Origin: Fibrobacter sp. UBA4297
GTDB lineage: Bacteria; Fibrobacterota; Fibrobacteria; Fibrobacterales; Fibrobacteraceae
Length of the DNA: 64,000 nt
Reading direction: 5' to 3'
Assembly: GCF_002394865.1 (NCBI RefSeq)
Contig: NZ_DGUZ01000019.1
Location: forward strand, 205,448-269,447
Position 1 is the stretch's first letter, and every line of letters starts with the position of its first letter. Below are positions 23,028 through 32,217 of the stretch, piece after piece. The notes under the pieces were generated by a model. That model searched no databases and was not told the origin of the DNA. It saw only the letters and a program-made list of their open reading frames with translations. A program made the translations under genes and the position numbers.

Positions 23028-25589
23028 ATGTTTGGTAAAATTTCAATGGTCGGCATCACCGCACTCACTCTCGCCACAAGTGCAAGCGCCGAAAAATACG
23101 AATGGGGCAATGTCCGCTTTGATGGCGGTGGATTCGTTTCTGCCGTAATGTTCCACCCCAAGGCCAAGAACCTGCTGTACGCACGCACAGACGTGGGTGG
23201 CATTTACCGCTTTGATTTTGAAAACAAGACCTGGATTCCGCTGATGGATTTCATCTCGGAAAACGACAAAGGTCTTTACGGCACCGAAGCTTTTGCACTC
23301 GACCCCACCGACCCCAAGCGCATTTACGTACTCGCCGGCACCGGCTATTTTAGCAAGGGCCGCACAGCAGTGCTCCGCAGTGAAGACTTCGGCGCTACCT
23401 GGGACACAAGCTATGTAGAGATGCTCGCCCACGGCAACGGCATGGGCCGCCAGACTGGTGAAAAACTCGCCGTGGACCCCAACAAGCCAAATATCATCTT
23501 CTGCGGAAGCCGCACCAAGGGCCTTTACAAAAGTACCGACTACGGTAAAACTTGGACAAGCGCCTACAAGGTCGCCCTTTCTACCGCAACCGAATCTAGC
23601 CTGAACGGCGTGAACGGCATTAGCTTCGTGATGTTCGACGAATCGCAGGGCAAAAACGCCGACGGTTCCACCAAGACCATTTACATCGGCATTTCTGAAA
23701 CCAAGGACAATTTGCAGGTAAGCCACGACGGCGGCGCCACCTGGGAAGCCATCAAAGGCGTCCCCACAGGACTCATGCCGCACCGCGCAAAGATTGTTGA
23801 CGGAGACATGTACGTAACCTTCGCCGACGGCCCTGGCCCATACAACATCGCAAGCGGCGGTTTCTACAAGTACAACATCGCCGGCGGCACATGGACCGAC
23901 CTCACCCCGAGCGATTCCGTGGAACACGAAGGTAGCACCACCAAGAGCTACGAAAAGGACAAGAGCTCTTACGGCGGCGTGGCCATTGACCCGTCGGACA
24001 AGAACCATATCGTGATTTCGACATTGGGCAAGTACACCGGCCGCCACGTGACCAAAGACGAAAAAGAGAATTACGGCGACCGCATCTACGCCACCACTGA
24101 CGGCGGCAAGACCTGGAATCACGGACAGCATTACAACGACATTCCGAACATTGACGCAAACGGCACCGACTGGATTCCGGGCAATGCCATCCACTGGGCA
24201 GGTTCCCTCGAAATTAACCCGTTCAACAACAAGGAAGCTTGGGTCACAAGCGGTAACGGCATCTTTATGACTGAAGACGTCTCCGCAAAGGTTCCCCTTT
24301 GGAAATTCATGTCCAAGGGCATCGAAGAAACCGTGCCGCTCGACATCGTGAGCATTCCGGGAGGCCCGCTTGTCACCGCTATTGGCGACTATGACGGCGC
24401 AGTTTACACGGACATTAAGCAGAGCGCCCAGCGCCACAAGCCGACAATCGGCACTACCGAAAGCATGGGTTACGCCCCGCTTACCGGAAGCTTGGTGCGC
24501 ACAGGCGTGATTACCGTTTACGGCAAGTACGATTCACAGAACTTCAACGTGATGTACCGTTCCGATGACATGGGCAAGACCTGGGACAGCGTAAAGACCA
24601 CACTCAAGGGCCCGAAGGGCTTGGTGGTACTTTCTGCAGATGGCAAAATCATGTTGCACCGTCCAGACCAGGGCGCAACAGTTTACCGCTCCGATGATAA
24701 TGGCGCCTCTTGGACCGCCGTCGAAACCGGCACGCAGACAAACTATTCCCGCATTGTCGCAGACCCCGTAGATCCTAAAACATTCTACGTCATGGGCGGT
24801 ATGGGCACGCTTTACAGATCCACCGACGGCGGTAAGACTTTTGCTGAAGCTGAAGCACGCTTGCAGAACGAACAGGCTGGCGAATACTATAATGGCGGCG
24901 GACTCATCCGCACGGTTCCCGGCAGAGAAGGCCACCTCTGGGTTCCTGTAGACCAGTCTCAAGTTTGGCTCCCGAAGGGATTCAGCGAAAACGGACTTGC
25001 CTACACCGAAGACGGTGGCAAGAGCTGGAACCATTGCGAAGGCGCATCGACCGCAATCGCCGTGGGCATCGGCAAGGCCAAGGATGGAGCCGACTACGAA
25101 ACCATCTTTATCTGGGGAGCTGCAAAATCAGGCGATCCGATTGGCATTTACCGCAGTACAGACAAGTGCAAGACATTCGAACGCGTGAACGACGACTTGC
25201 ACCAGTTCGGCGGTCCGGGTAACGGAAACTTCGTACAGGGCGACATGAACACCTTCGGCGTTGTTTACATGAGCACCGTGGGTCGTGGCACCATCGTGGG
25301 CGCTCCGGAAGGCACTGAATTTGTCGAAGTTCCGCCGACAGGACTCAACAAAATTACGCGCAGCATTGGCAAGGTAACGCTCACGCAGCAGAACAGAACT
25401 TTGCTGGTAAACGTCCCGAGCGAAAGCAAGCTCGAAGTCATCGCGCTGAACGGCAAGACGCTCCTTACAGCAGACGTAAACGGCAATAGAAGCGTAAGCC
25501 TCAAGAAACTCCCGACCGGCAAGTACATCGCAAAGGTTGTTGGTACTAACGGCAAGTTGCTCTTGAAAAAAGCTATCGCAATTAAATAA
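23028..25589 (+). CDS. GH74 family xyloglucanase with C-terminal sorting domain
   Basis: The 853-residue exported enzyme should hydrolyse the beta-1,4 backbone of xyloglucan in plant cell walls. A signal peptide (1-21, ending ASA) is followed by two seven-bladed propellers marked by many Asp-box repeats such as SEDFGATWD, SHDGGATWE, TTDGGKTWN, STDGGKTF and TEDGGKSWN. GH74 landmarks are LYARTDVGGIYRFD (candidate catalytic Asp55) and LVTAIGDYDGAVY (about Asp453). The last 75 residues, ending LPTGKYIAKVVGTNGKLLLK, look like a type IX secretion sorting domain. The ATG has GGAG eight bases upstream and there is a terminator at 25668-25716. Length fits GH74. Confidence 0.93.
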   Translation: MFGKISMVGITALTLATSASAEKYEWGNVRFDGGGFVSAVMFHPKAKNLLYARTDVGGIYRFDFENKTWIPLMDFISENDKGLYGTEAFALDPTDPKRIYVLAGTGYFSKGRTAVLRSEDFGATWDTSYVEMLAHGNGMGRQTGEKLAVDPNKPNIIFCGSRTKGLYKSTDYGKTWTSAYKVALSTATESSLNGVNGISFVMFDESQGKNADGSTKTIYIGISETKDNLQVSHDGGATWEAIKGVPTGLMPHRAKIVDGDMYVTFADGPGPYNIASGGFYKYNIAGGTWTDLTPSDSVEHEGSTTKSYEKDKSSYGGVAIDPSDKNHIVISTLGKYTGRHVTKDEKENYGDRIYATTDGGKTWNHGQHYNDIPNIDANGTDWIPGNAIHWAGSLEINPFNNKEAWVTSGNGIFMTEDVSAKVPLWKFMSKGIEETVPLDIVSIPGGPLVTAIGDYDGAVYTDIKQSAQRHKPTIGTTESMGYAPLTGSLVRTGVITVYGKYDSQNFNVMYRSDDMGKTWDSVKTTLKGPKGLVVLSADGKIMLHRPDQGATVYRSDDNGASWTAVETGTQTNYSRIVADPVDPKTFYVMGGMGTLYRSTDGGKTFAEAEARLQNEQAGEYYNGGGLIRTVPGREGHLWVPVDQSQVWLPKGFSENGLAYTEDGGKSWNHCEGASTAIAVGIGKAKDGADYETIFIWGAAKSGDPIGIYRSTDKCKTFERVNDDLHQFGGPGNGNFVQGDMNTFGVVYMSTVGRGTIVGAPEGTEFVEVPPTGLNKITRSIGKVTLTQQNRTLLVNVPSESKLEVIALNGKTLLTADVNGNRSVSLKKLPTGKYIAKVVGTNGKLLLKKAIAIK

Positions 25590-25667
25590 ACCGCATTAAC
25601 GAAATCGCCCGCCCAGCGGGCATGACAACAACAAAAAGTTTCAATAATCATCAATCCCACACTTAAA

Positions 25668-25716
25668 AAGGCTAGAGTCCAAAGCGAACGCTTGCAAACT
25701 CTGGCCTTTCTTTTTT
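25668..25716 (+). terminator. Terminator of the GH74 gene
   Basis: AAAGGCTAGAGT pairs with ACTCTGGCCTTT (one G-T pair) around a 19-base loop and is followed by a T-rich run. Confidence 0.8.
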
Positions 25717-25780
25717 GCTATGTTATAAGGAGGCCCGCTCTGCGCAAGCGTGACAAGGACTTAAAGCACGGCAATTCCCT

Positions 25781-26458
25781 ATGCAAGAACTGACTTTTAA
25801 AATCATCGCACGAATCAAAAGCGACTTTCACGAAAAGTTTGGCATTCCGCGTCAAAGTGGACTAGTGCAAAACTTGCGCTCGACCATACGCTTTGAGCCG
25901 GATTTCAGCAATGCGGATGCACTCCGCGGTCTCGAGGGATTTAGCCACCTGTGGATTATGTGGATTTTTTCGGAGAATATTCGCAGCACATGGAGCCCGA
26001 CCGTGCGCCCGCCAAGACTTGGCGGCAATAAGCGCCTCGGCGTTTTTGCCACACGTTCGAGCTTTCGCCCGAATCCGATCGCACTTTCTTGCGTAAAAAT
26101 CGAAAGCGTCAATCTCGATACGCCCGAAGGTCCAGAAATTGTTGTGAGCGGCGCAGACCTCATGGATGGCACCCCGATTGTTGATATCAAGCCGTACCTG
26201 CCTTACACGGACGCCCACCCCGAAGCGGTTGGCGGCTTTGCAGACGCAGTGAAGCAAAATAAGATTCACGTCAAGAATCCCGAAGCGCTAAAAAACCTGA
26301 GCGCAGACAAGCAAACGGCGCTTATAGAAGTCCTGGAGCAGGACCCGCGCCCCGCCTACCAAAACGACCCCAAACGAGTTTACGGATTTACCTTCGCCGA
26401 ATTTGAAGTCAAATTTAAAGTCGTTGGCGAAGAACTGGAAATCGTGAGCATTGAATAA
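25781..26458 (+). CDS. trmO: tRNA (N6-threonylcarbamoyladenosine-N6)-methyltransferase TrmO
   Basis: The 225-residue protein belongs to the TsaA/YaeB family, which methylates t6A37 in some tRNAs using SAM. It has the conserved order KIIARIKSDF, GIPRQSGLV, LEGFSHLWIMWIF, VRPPRLGGNKRLGVFATRS, FRPNPIALS and the C-terminal DGTPIVDIKPYLPYTD. The C-terminal half, about 80 residues, matches the extension of E. coli TrmO (DPRPAYQND, YGFTFAEFEVKF). The gene is alone between two exported-enzyme genes. Confidence 0.93.
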   Translation: MQELTFKIIARIKSDFHEKFGIPRQSGLVQNLRSTIRFEPDFSNADALRGLEGFSHLWIMWIFSENIRSTWSPTVRPPRLGGNKRLGVFATRSSFRPNPIALSCVKIESVNLDTPEGPEIVVSGADLMDGTPIVDIKPYLPYTDAHPEAVGGFADAVKQNKIHVKNPEALKNLSADKQTALIEVLEQDPRPAYQNDPKRVYGFTFAEFEVKFKVVGEELEIVSIE

Positions 26459-26569
26459 GTGTTTCCGCAACATTTCATTCTTAAAAAAGGACGTTTTTTC
26501 CCAAAAAACATGCTACTAAAATTAAATTTTCAATGATTTAGTAACACATTTCGCTCTTTTCCACCAAAA

Positions 26570-26608
26570 GCAATAAAGAAAGAGCCCCGCGTAAAAACAC
26601 GGAGCCCT
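26570..26608 (-). terminator. Terminator of the CE6 esterase gene
   Basis: On the minus strand GGGCTCCGTG pairs with CGCGGGGCTC (10 bp with three G-U pairs), followed by TTTCTTT. Confidence 0.75.
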
Positions 26609-26627
26609 TAGCATTGAGGAGAACTTA

Positions 26628-27890
26628 TTATTGCAAATTCACTCGCTGTACAATTTGCGACGACTCAGTGATAACACTCATCATATAAACGCCCGACGGC
26701 ACCTTTTTCTTGGAAATCAAGACATCGTGTTCGCCAGCGCTCAATATGCGATTGACACTGACAACTTCGGCACCAAGCACGGAATAAAGGCGAATATTCA
26801 CAAAGCCCGATCTTGATAAAGTAAGCGGTACTTGTACAAAGTCACCCGCATAAGAAACCTTACCGACATAAAAAGCGTAGATTGCATTCGGGATGGCAAC
26901 ACCTCCAACCGTAGAAGAGCTACTATGGTGGTGAACCTCCGACGAGCTAGAGGATTCAACCGGAACGGAACTCGAGGAACTTTTCGCTTCCGATGAACTC
27001 GACGGTGTTTCGCTACTGCTCGATTCCGCAACAGGATCCAACTTATTTCCAAGGACTTCAATCATCTTTTCAGCATAGCGTTTACCAAATTCGCGGTATT
27101 CCTGCGAGATAAAGTGGACATTCTGTCCATCGCCCAGCGCCTGGTTAAAGCCTTCGGACGAGACAACGTAAAAATTCTTGGACTGCTGCGGGAGTTTTGC
27201 GATATTGTTATTCGCGCCCTTGCTAGAACCGACACGCAACACTTCGCCAGCAAGGAACGGCACATCATTGCCTAGCCCCAAATCCTTGATAATGTTGTCG
27301 TAAACCTTTTTGACTTTGGAGGGCCATTGACCGTCACCGGCATCCGTTTCACCCTGATGGAAGATGATTCCCTTGATGACACCATCCGCTTGCGCCTTTT
27401 TGGCCATTTCAATCAAACGACCATATGGATTACCGCCATACTGATTGATATAACCAGTCATCCAACTCTGCGACATCCTGATGGAATTGACATAGTTCTG
27501 ATATTTATCCTTGTCAAATAGCTGAATACTGCATCCGGCAACCGCCACTATGACGACACCCACCTTGATTTGCGGATCAGTCTTTTCGACCATGGTGCGG
27601 CCAAAGTAGTCCGTGGGGCCGAGTTTAGCATTATTGCAATGAGCGAGCGGCGGTGTAGCCTTGGCCCACTTCCCTTTTGTCTTGCCAGAACAGGAACCAT
27701 TATCCGCAGACCAAAGGATCTGGAATCGTTCATCAACAGTCCTATCCTGGTTTTCGATATTGCCCTGCCCTTCCATATTGGACTGGCCAAAAGCGAGATA
27801 GATGTGAAAATTGGGATCCGGTGCGGCATGAGTCATAGAAGCCGCCAATCCCACACCAAAAAACAATCCCACAAGACGCGAGACTTTCAT
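26628..27890 (-). CDS. CE6-type acetylxylan esterase (SGNH fold) with Ser linker and sorting domain
   Basis: The 420-residue exported esterase probably removes acetyl groups from xylan. After a signal peptide (1-22, ending THA) comes IYLAFGQSNMEGQGN with the catalytic Ser37, then GIIFHQGETDAGDG, and NVHFISQEYREFGKRY with the likely catalytic His; these are the blocks of carbohydrate esterase family 6. A poly-Ser linker (about 288-328) includes an odd His-His-His. The last 80 residues, ending in VPSGVYMMSVITESSQIVQR, resemble a type IX secretion sorting domain. It works with the GH74 enzyme only in the broad sense of hemicellulose removal. Confidence 0.9.
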   Translation of the reverse strand: MKVSRLVGLFFGVGLAASMTHAAPDPNFHIYLAFGQSNMEGQGNIENQDRTVDERFQILWSADNGSCSGKTKGKWAKATPPLAHCNNAKLGPTDYFGRTMVEKTDPQIKVGVVIVAVAGCSIQLFDKDKYQNYVNSIRMSQSWMTGYINQYGGNPYGRLIEMAKKAQADGVIKGIIFHQGETDAGDGQWPSKVKKVYDNIIKDLGLGNDVPFLAGEVLRVGSSKGANNNIAKLPQQSKNFYVVSSEGFNQALGDGQNVHFISQEYREFGKRYAEKMIEVLGNKLDPVAESSSSETPSSSSEAKSSSSSVPVESSSSSEVHHHSSSSTVGGVAIPNAIYAFYVGKVSYAGDFVQVPLTLSRSGFVNIRLYSVLGAEVVSVNRILSAGEHDVLISKKKVPSGVYMMSVITESSQIVQRVNLQ

Positions 27891-28041
27891 TCTACACTCC
27901 TTGGGGCACTAAAGTACCCCCCAACAACGCTCTAAATATACCCTAATTTCCACTCTTTTGTTAAATCTTTGGAAAAACGCGTTGTAGGATTCTGCAACAT
28001 CTATTTTTTTATATATATTCCCTTTAAAAAAGAGGATTTAT

Positions 28042-28599
28042 ATGACAATCAAAATCTTGGCTTCCCTTGCGATTGCAACAACATTGTTCACCGCCTGTAG
28101 CGATTCTTCCACGCCCCCGCCGACTAAGGCCGAACAGTGCGCCGCAGGGCTTTCCGCAGACTGCGTCATTGGTACATGGAGCATCAACGGCCCGACCGTA
28201 GCAAAGACTGTCGGAACAGACATTGCCTACGGCATCGACCAGAGCCATGACTTGACCGCTAGCCCAGCTACACTCAGGTTCTATATCGATTCCGAAAAGA
28301 AAACCAACACATTTGAATTCACCAACTCACCCCTAAGCAAGGCCGATTGCCAAACTCCGACCGGAAAAACTTACGGAATCTGGGACATTGTCGGAACATC
28401 TATCCATCTTTACGCACGAATCGGTAACGAATGTATGGAAAAGAGCGATGTAACGCTCCCGGCAACCGTAACAGTCGAAGCGAACAAGGTCTCATTGACA
28501 CTTCAGGGACTTTTCTTCATGGAACCGGAAATGAAGCAAGCCGATCTCGTCGACAAACAGAACACGACCGAAATTTTCACCTTCGTTTCGGCCGACTAA
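28042..28599 (+). CDS. Hypothetical lipoprotein
   Basis: The 185-residue protein has a lipoprotein signal with the lipobox Cys at 19 (TTLFTAC, then SDSS). The mature part starts with a Pro-rich stretch and contains CAAGLSADCVIGTWS, which resembles the start of a small lipocalin-like barrel (IGTWS motif); later strands such as LRFYIDSEKKTNTFEF and YGIWDIVGTSIHLYAR support a beta-rich fold. Function is unknown. The ribosome site is AGAGGA. Its stop codon overlaps the stop of the convergent transglutaminase gene by four bases. Confidence 0.75.
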   Translation: MTIKILASLAIATTLFTACSDSSTPPPTKAEQCAAGLSADCVIGTWSINGPTVAKTVGTDIAYGIDQSHDLTASPATLRFYIDSEKKTNTFEFTNSPLSKADCQTPTGKTYGIWDIVGTSIHLYARIGNECMEKSDVTLPATVTVEANKVSLTLQGLFFMEPEMKQADLVDKQNTTEIFTFVSAD

Positions 28600-30665
28600 C
28601 TTGCCTTCCAGCGGTTACGTTCGTATTCTCGCAACTGATCTAAAGCAGTAGACAAAGCTTGTTCAAAATGCGGGTCCTTGGGACTCGCCTTTTTTGTTGC
28701 TTGAGCAGTCGCCCGCGTAGTATTTAACGCTTGTTCCACTCGCTTGGCAAAAGCGGAAACAGTCTCACCGGGAGCACGAACAAAGCCTAAGCGGGCAAGG
28801 CGTTTTTCGGCATCGGCAAGGAGCGCAATCCATTGGACCGCATTTTTCGAGACATTTTGCTGACCTGATTGGCGATGGAGTCCACGAAACTTCAGTAGTG
28901 CCAAAACAAGGAGCAAGACTACAAGCGCGATATAAAGCGCGGGGCTAGAAACGAAACGCTCCGAAGCGGTTTGCCAGCTATCAACGACACGACGCCACTC
29001 CCCATCCTTGAGCAAATGCATTACGTACGAGAAACGGCCTTTCAAGCCTTCTAGCTTTATGGAAAGCCATGAGGGTTTTGCAAACGTCATTTCGGTTAAT
29101 GGCGGAGTCGGGTCAAAAATGTACCATTTCTGCTCAATGTAGACTTCAACCCAGGCATGGCTATGACGACGGCGGAATGTCGCATACGGGCGGCCAGCGA
29201 TATGTTCCGGGTGAGCAAAGCCGGTCACGTAGCGCGCCGGAATTCCCTGATGGCGCAAAAGGAGTGTCGCAAGCGTTGCGTAGTACTCGCAATAGCCCTC
29301 TTTAGTTTTCCAGAAAATTGCAATGGGGTCGATTTTTGAATTTACACGTCGCCCAGGAACAACGTAAGAATATTTGAAATTATGTATAAAATAAGATTCA
29401 ATTAATTTTAACGTCTGGACTGCGAATTGTGCGGAGTCCAAAGTTCTGTTCACAAGAGCCGCAGAATCAGGAGCAAGACTTACACTATCGAGATGCGTGG
29501 TCGGGAGAGACATCGCAGCGGCAATTGTATCTAGGAGTGATTTTTCTTTGCTTGGGATTTGCAAAAATGAGGAAAGAGATTCAATCGTCGTTGATTTTGT
29601 TGAAGAACGCGCCGCAATCGCAAGAGTTTCCGCAGAATCAGGCACATAATAAAACCAGTCACTACGAGTTCCATTCGCGCCCGCAAAAACGTTCGTTGAA
29701 TAGTAATCTAGGGAGTCTGCATTTTTGCTCGCCACGCCCACAACATTCGGAGGGGCAAACATAAAGCCGAAATTGTCGAGAGTCGCCTGCACCCAAACGG
29801 ATTTGACATTTGGCGCAACCACCGCAGAATCTTCAGATTCAAAGACAGCGTAGTCCACCCGATAACGCGCCGGATAAAGTTTCTTCTCGGCCGTCGCCGG
29901 GAGTTTCCAGATGCCCGCCACATATTTTTCATAGGCGGCAGCCCGCAGGTACGTGGGTGCAAGCGTATCCCAAACGCGGAGGACAATTTCGCTATTGTAC
30001 TTGGAATTGTAATTACTAGAGAAGGAGCCCAATGCAGCCACGGGATCAAATCCCATCACGCGATTTTTCACGTAATACTCTTCGGCCCAGCGACCACTGT
30101 AATAGCGATTACTTTTCCAATATTTAAAACCGAGATACGACGAGCCGCACAGACTCGCATAAAGTAAAACGAAAAGCAACCGCTTGTAAAGAGCAACGTG
30201 CGGACGGCCAAACGCATATACCGCAAGCAATAGCGCCACAACGGCACTGATGACACTTGCACGAGGCGCTTGGAATAGCCCCATGAAAAGTGCGGCAACG
30301 CCATTGAACACGACAAAGACTTCGTAGCCGCCATTCCCGAGACTCCGCTTTTGCAGCCACGCCAAATAAAGTAAATACCACGCCGGGATAAAGACCAAAT
30401 ATGGCGAAACTCCCATTTCAACGCTCGGCGTGAGCACCCACCACAACGCGCATGGAACAATCGCACCGTATGCGAAAATTTTTCTGTAACGCGGGATTTT
30501 TCTCTGGTTCGTCGCAGACTTTGAAAGCAAATATTGTTTGACGTGAATCGCGATAAACAAGGCTGCAAAAACAAAGCCAAGAATTTCAAGCCCACTTGAA
30601 ACGCCCAAATTGATGGAGACAATACAGAAGAAAATCGTCTTGCAAATTTCACGGAAGTTCATCAT
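28596..30665 (-). CDS. Membrane-anchored transglutaminase-like protein (TgpA type)
   Basis: The 689-residue protein has several membrane segments in the first 200 residues, an extracytoplasmic region, a transglutaminase-like domain at about 400-525 and a further membrane segment near 580 before a cytoplasmic tail. The catalytic triad is Cys459 (EGYCEYYATL), His503 (SHAWVEVY) and Asp518 (FDPTPP). TgpA-type proteins are usually encoded with MoxR ATPases and DUF58 proteins, as here; substrates are generally unknown. The start overlaps the stop of the DUF58 gene by four bases, so the two are coupled. Confidence 0.9.
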   Translation of the reverse strand: MMNFREICKTIFFCIVSINLGVSSGLEILGFVFAALFIAIHVKQYLLSKSATNQRKIPRYRKIFAYGAIVPCALWWVLTPSVEMGVSPYLVFIPAWYLLYLAWLQKRSLGNGGYEVFVVFNGVAALFMGLFQAPRASVISAVVALLLAVYAFGRPHVALYKRLLFVLLYASLCGSSYLGFKYWKSNRYYSGRWAEEYYVKNRVMGFDPVAALGSFSSNYNSKYNSEIVLRVWDTLAPTYLRAAAYEKYVAGIWKLPATAEKKLYPARYRVDYAVFESEDSAVVAPNVKSVWVQATLDNFGFMFAPPNVVGVASKNADSLDYYSTNVFAGANGTRSDWFYYVPDSAETLAIAARSSTKSTTIESLSSFLQIPSKEKSLLDTIAAAMSLPTTHLDSVSLAPDSAALVNRTLDSAQFAVQTLKLIESYFIHNFKYSYVVPGRRVNSKIDPIAIFWKTKEGYCEYYATLATLLLRHQGIPARYVTGFAHPEHIAGRPYATFRRRHSHAWVEVYIEQKWYIFDPTPPLTEMTFAKPSWLSIKLEGLKGRFSYVMHLLKDGEWRRVVDSWQTASERFVSSPALYIALVVLLLVLALLKFRGLHRQSGQQNVSKNAVQWIALLADAEKRLARLGFVRAPGETVSAFAKRVEQALNTTRATAQATKKASPKDPHFEQALSTALDQLREYERNRWKAS

Positions 30666-31993
30666 AGACTGACCTCCGCTTCGCGGGAACTTTCAAGTGG
30701 ACGCTCTAAATGCGCTCGTTCACGATGCAAACGTTCATTAAAAACGTGTTCGAGATGCGCCGCGTTCACAGCCAAAACATCATCGGAAATTGCGATCTTA
30801 GATTCGTCCGTCAACTTGGAACGCGCATCCAAAATCACCTGCTTATGCACAAGCGGATCTTCAGTCGCGAAAAGCCCCATGCGGAGCACAGGGCCAAGCG
30901 GGCGTGCCGCCGGCGACCAAAGTTTCTGCGCACTTGTCGCACTTCGAGAATTTACAGTATTTCGAGATACGCGCGAGCCATTCGAAGTGCGCGCCCCTAG
31001 CCAAGACGCAGCCGGGATTCGCGCAAGCGCTTCCAAGAAGCTCACGCCACCATCCCCCTGCACAAGCGCAATTTCGTCATCACCAATGAAGAATCGACCA
31101 AGCGCCTTGCGTTCCAAAAGCCACAAGCCAACGCCAGCCGCCAAGCGAATCAGCATTTCAACAGCCGATTTTTCGCGCAAACTACGTGCCGTCACGTCCA
31201 GCACGAGAATCGCACCAGCACCGCGTTCCGTCTCAAATTCTTTCGTGAATGGCTTGCCGTAACGTGCAAAAGCCTTGTGATGCAAATCGCGCAAAGAATC
31301 GCCCTCGCGATATTCGCGCACGCCCACAAAATCCATCCCGCGTGTAAGACTCGGCATCAGCAGCGGAGCAAATACAACACCGCTTGCACCCGATGTCAAA
31401 AACGGGAAAGTCCCCACACGCAACGGTCGCGGGAACACAAGCAATTTCGCTTTCCCTGCATTCGCCGCATAACGCAAGGCACCATTGATTTCCGGAATAA
31501 TCACCGCCACTTTTGGGATTTCAAATGCGCCGCGCTTTTTCGTCTGGATTTTGCAAGTGAGTTTTGCAGTTTCTCCAGCAGCAATCGCCACAAGCGAAGA
31601 CTCTTCGCACTTGAGCGATGGATCCATGCGGAAACATCCAAGCGACACCGCATTTAATTTGTCTTCGGCAGTAATGTACAAGTCAACGGTTGACGTTTCG
31701 CCCTCATAAACATTCCGAACAGAAATGTCACCCGCCTTAAACTTGCTCTTGCGCACGGTCATAAAAAGGCACGGCACGAGCGCAAGAAAATACATGAAGT
31801 CCAAACCGCAAAACACCCACGCCGCCCAAAATCCGGGCACCGCTCCTGCAAACATCGAGAATAGCATTAGCGCTGCCGCCGCATGCCCCACCTGCGTAAA
31901 GCCTTCTTGCCAAATGTAGTACAAACGCATCAAGAATCCCTTGCGCTTGGGACTTCTTGGAATGGCGTTTATAAAATAACGTAAAAGGGACAT
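30662..31993 (-). CDS. DUF58 domain protein
   Basis: The 443-residue protein has two hydrophobic segments near the N-terminus (about 30-75) and the DUF58 core at about 215-260, GMDFVGVREYREGDSLRDLHHKAFAR, followed by a von Willebrand A-like region (AILVLDVTARS). DUF58 proteins occur with MoxR AAA ATPases and are thought to be their clients or adaptors. The downstream neighbour is the transglutaminase. The upstream moxR is separated by an unusual 224-bp spacer filled with repeats. The C-terminal 80 residues are variable and charged. Confidence 0.88.
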   Translation of the reverse strand: MSLLRYFINAIPRSPKRKGFLMRLYYIWQEGFTQVGHAAAALMLFSMFAGAVPGFWAAWVFCGLDFMYFLALVPCLFMTVRKSKFKAGDISVRNVYEGETSTVDLYITAEDKLNAVSLGCFRMDPSLKCEESSLVAIAAGETAKLTCKIQTKKRGAFEIPKVAVIIPEINGALRYAANAGKAKLLVFPRPLRVGTFPFLTSGASGVVFAPLLMPSLTRGMDFVGVREYREGDSLRDLHHKAFARYGKPFTKEFETERGAGAILVLDVTARSLREKSAVEMLIRLAAGVGLWLLERKALGRFFIGDDEIALVQGDGGVSFLEALARIPAASWLGARTSNGSRVSRNTVNSRSATSAQKLWSPAARPLGPVLRMGLFATEDPLVHKQVILDARSKLTDESKIAISDDVLAVNAAHLEHVFNERLHRERAHLERPLESSREAEVSL

Positions 31994-32000
31994 GGGAGGA

Positions 32001-32105
32001 TTAGTTGGCAGAACTTAGAGCTTAGAACTTAGTAGGAAGTTGGAAGTAGACGATAAGAAGTAGGAGGTTAAAAGTAGGCGGTAGGAAGTTAGAAGTGGGA
32101 AGTAG
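32001..32105. repeat. Heptamer array H5 (TTAGAAC/GAAGTAG type), 15 units
   Basis: Exact period 7 holds over fifteen units, from TTAGTTG GCAGAAC TTAGAGC TTAG through GAAGTAG and GAAGTTA to a final GAAGTAG. It lies within the MoxR-DUF58 group, just upstream of the DUF58 start. Confidence 0.8.
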
Positions 32106-32123
32106 AGGTTCATGTAAAAAGAA

Positions 32124-32213
32124 CGTCATCCTGAAGCCTGTAGGGCTGATATAGAATTGTTGGTAATTTATTACCCTACAATTCTTAGGTTCGAAGGAGC
32201 TGGATCCAGTGAA
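32124..32213. repeat. REP-like element enlarged by a second hairpin
   Basis: The ends, GTCATCCTGAAGCC and GTTCGAAGGAGCTGGATCC, resemble the dispersed REP-like element. The middle forms a long hairpin: AGAATTGT (32153-32160) and GGTAA (32162-32166) pair with TTACC (32171-32175) and ACAATTCT (32178-32185). It ends a few bases from the moxR stop. Confidence 0.65.
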
Positions 32214-32217
32214 GTTT

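Noticed and set aside
23043..24437. A 464-codon minus-strand frame opposite the GH74 gene
   Set aside because: Shadow of a coding region with strong codon bias; no start region or motif.
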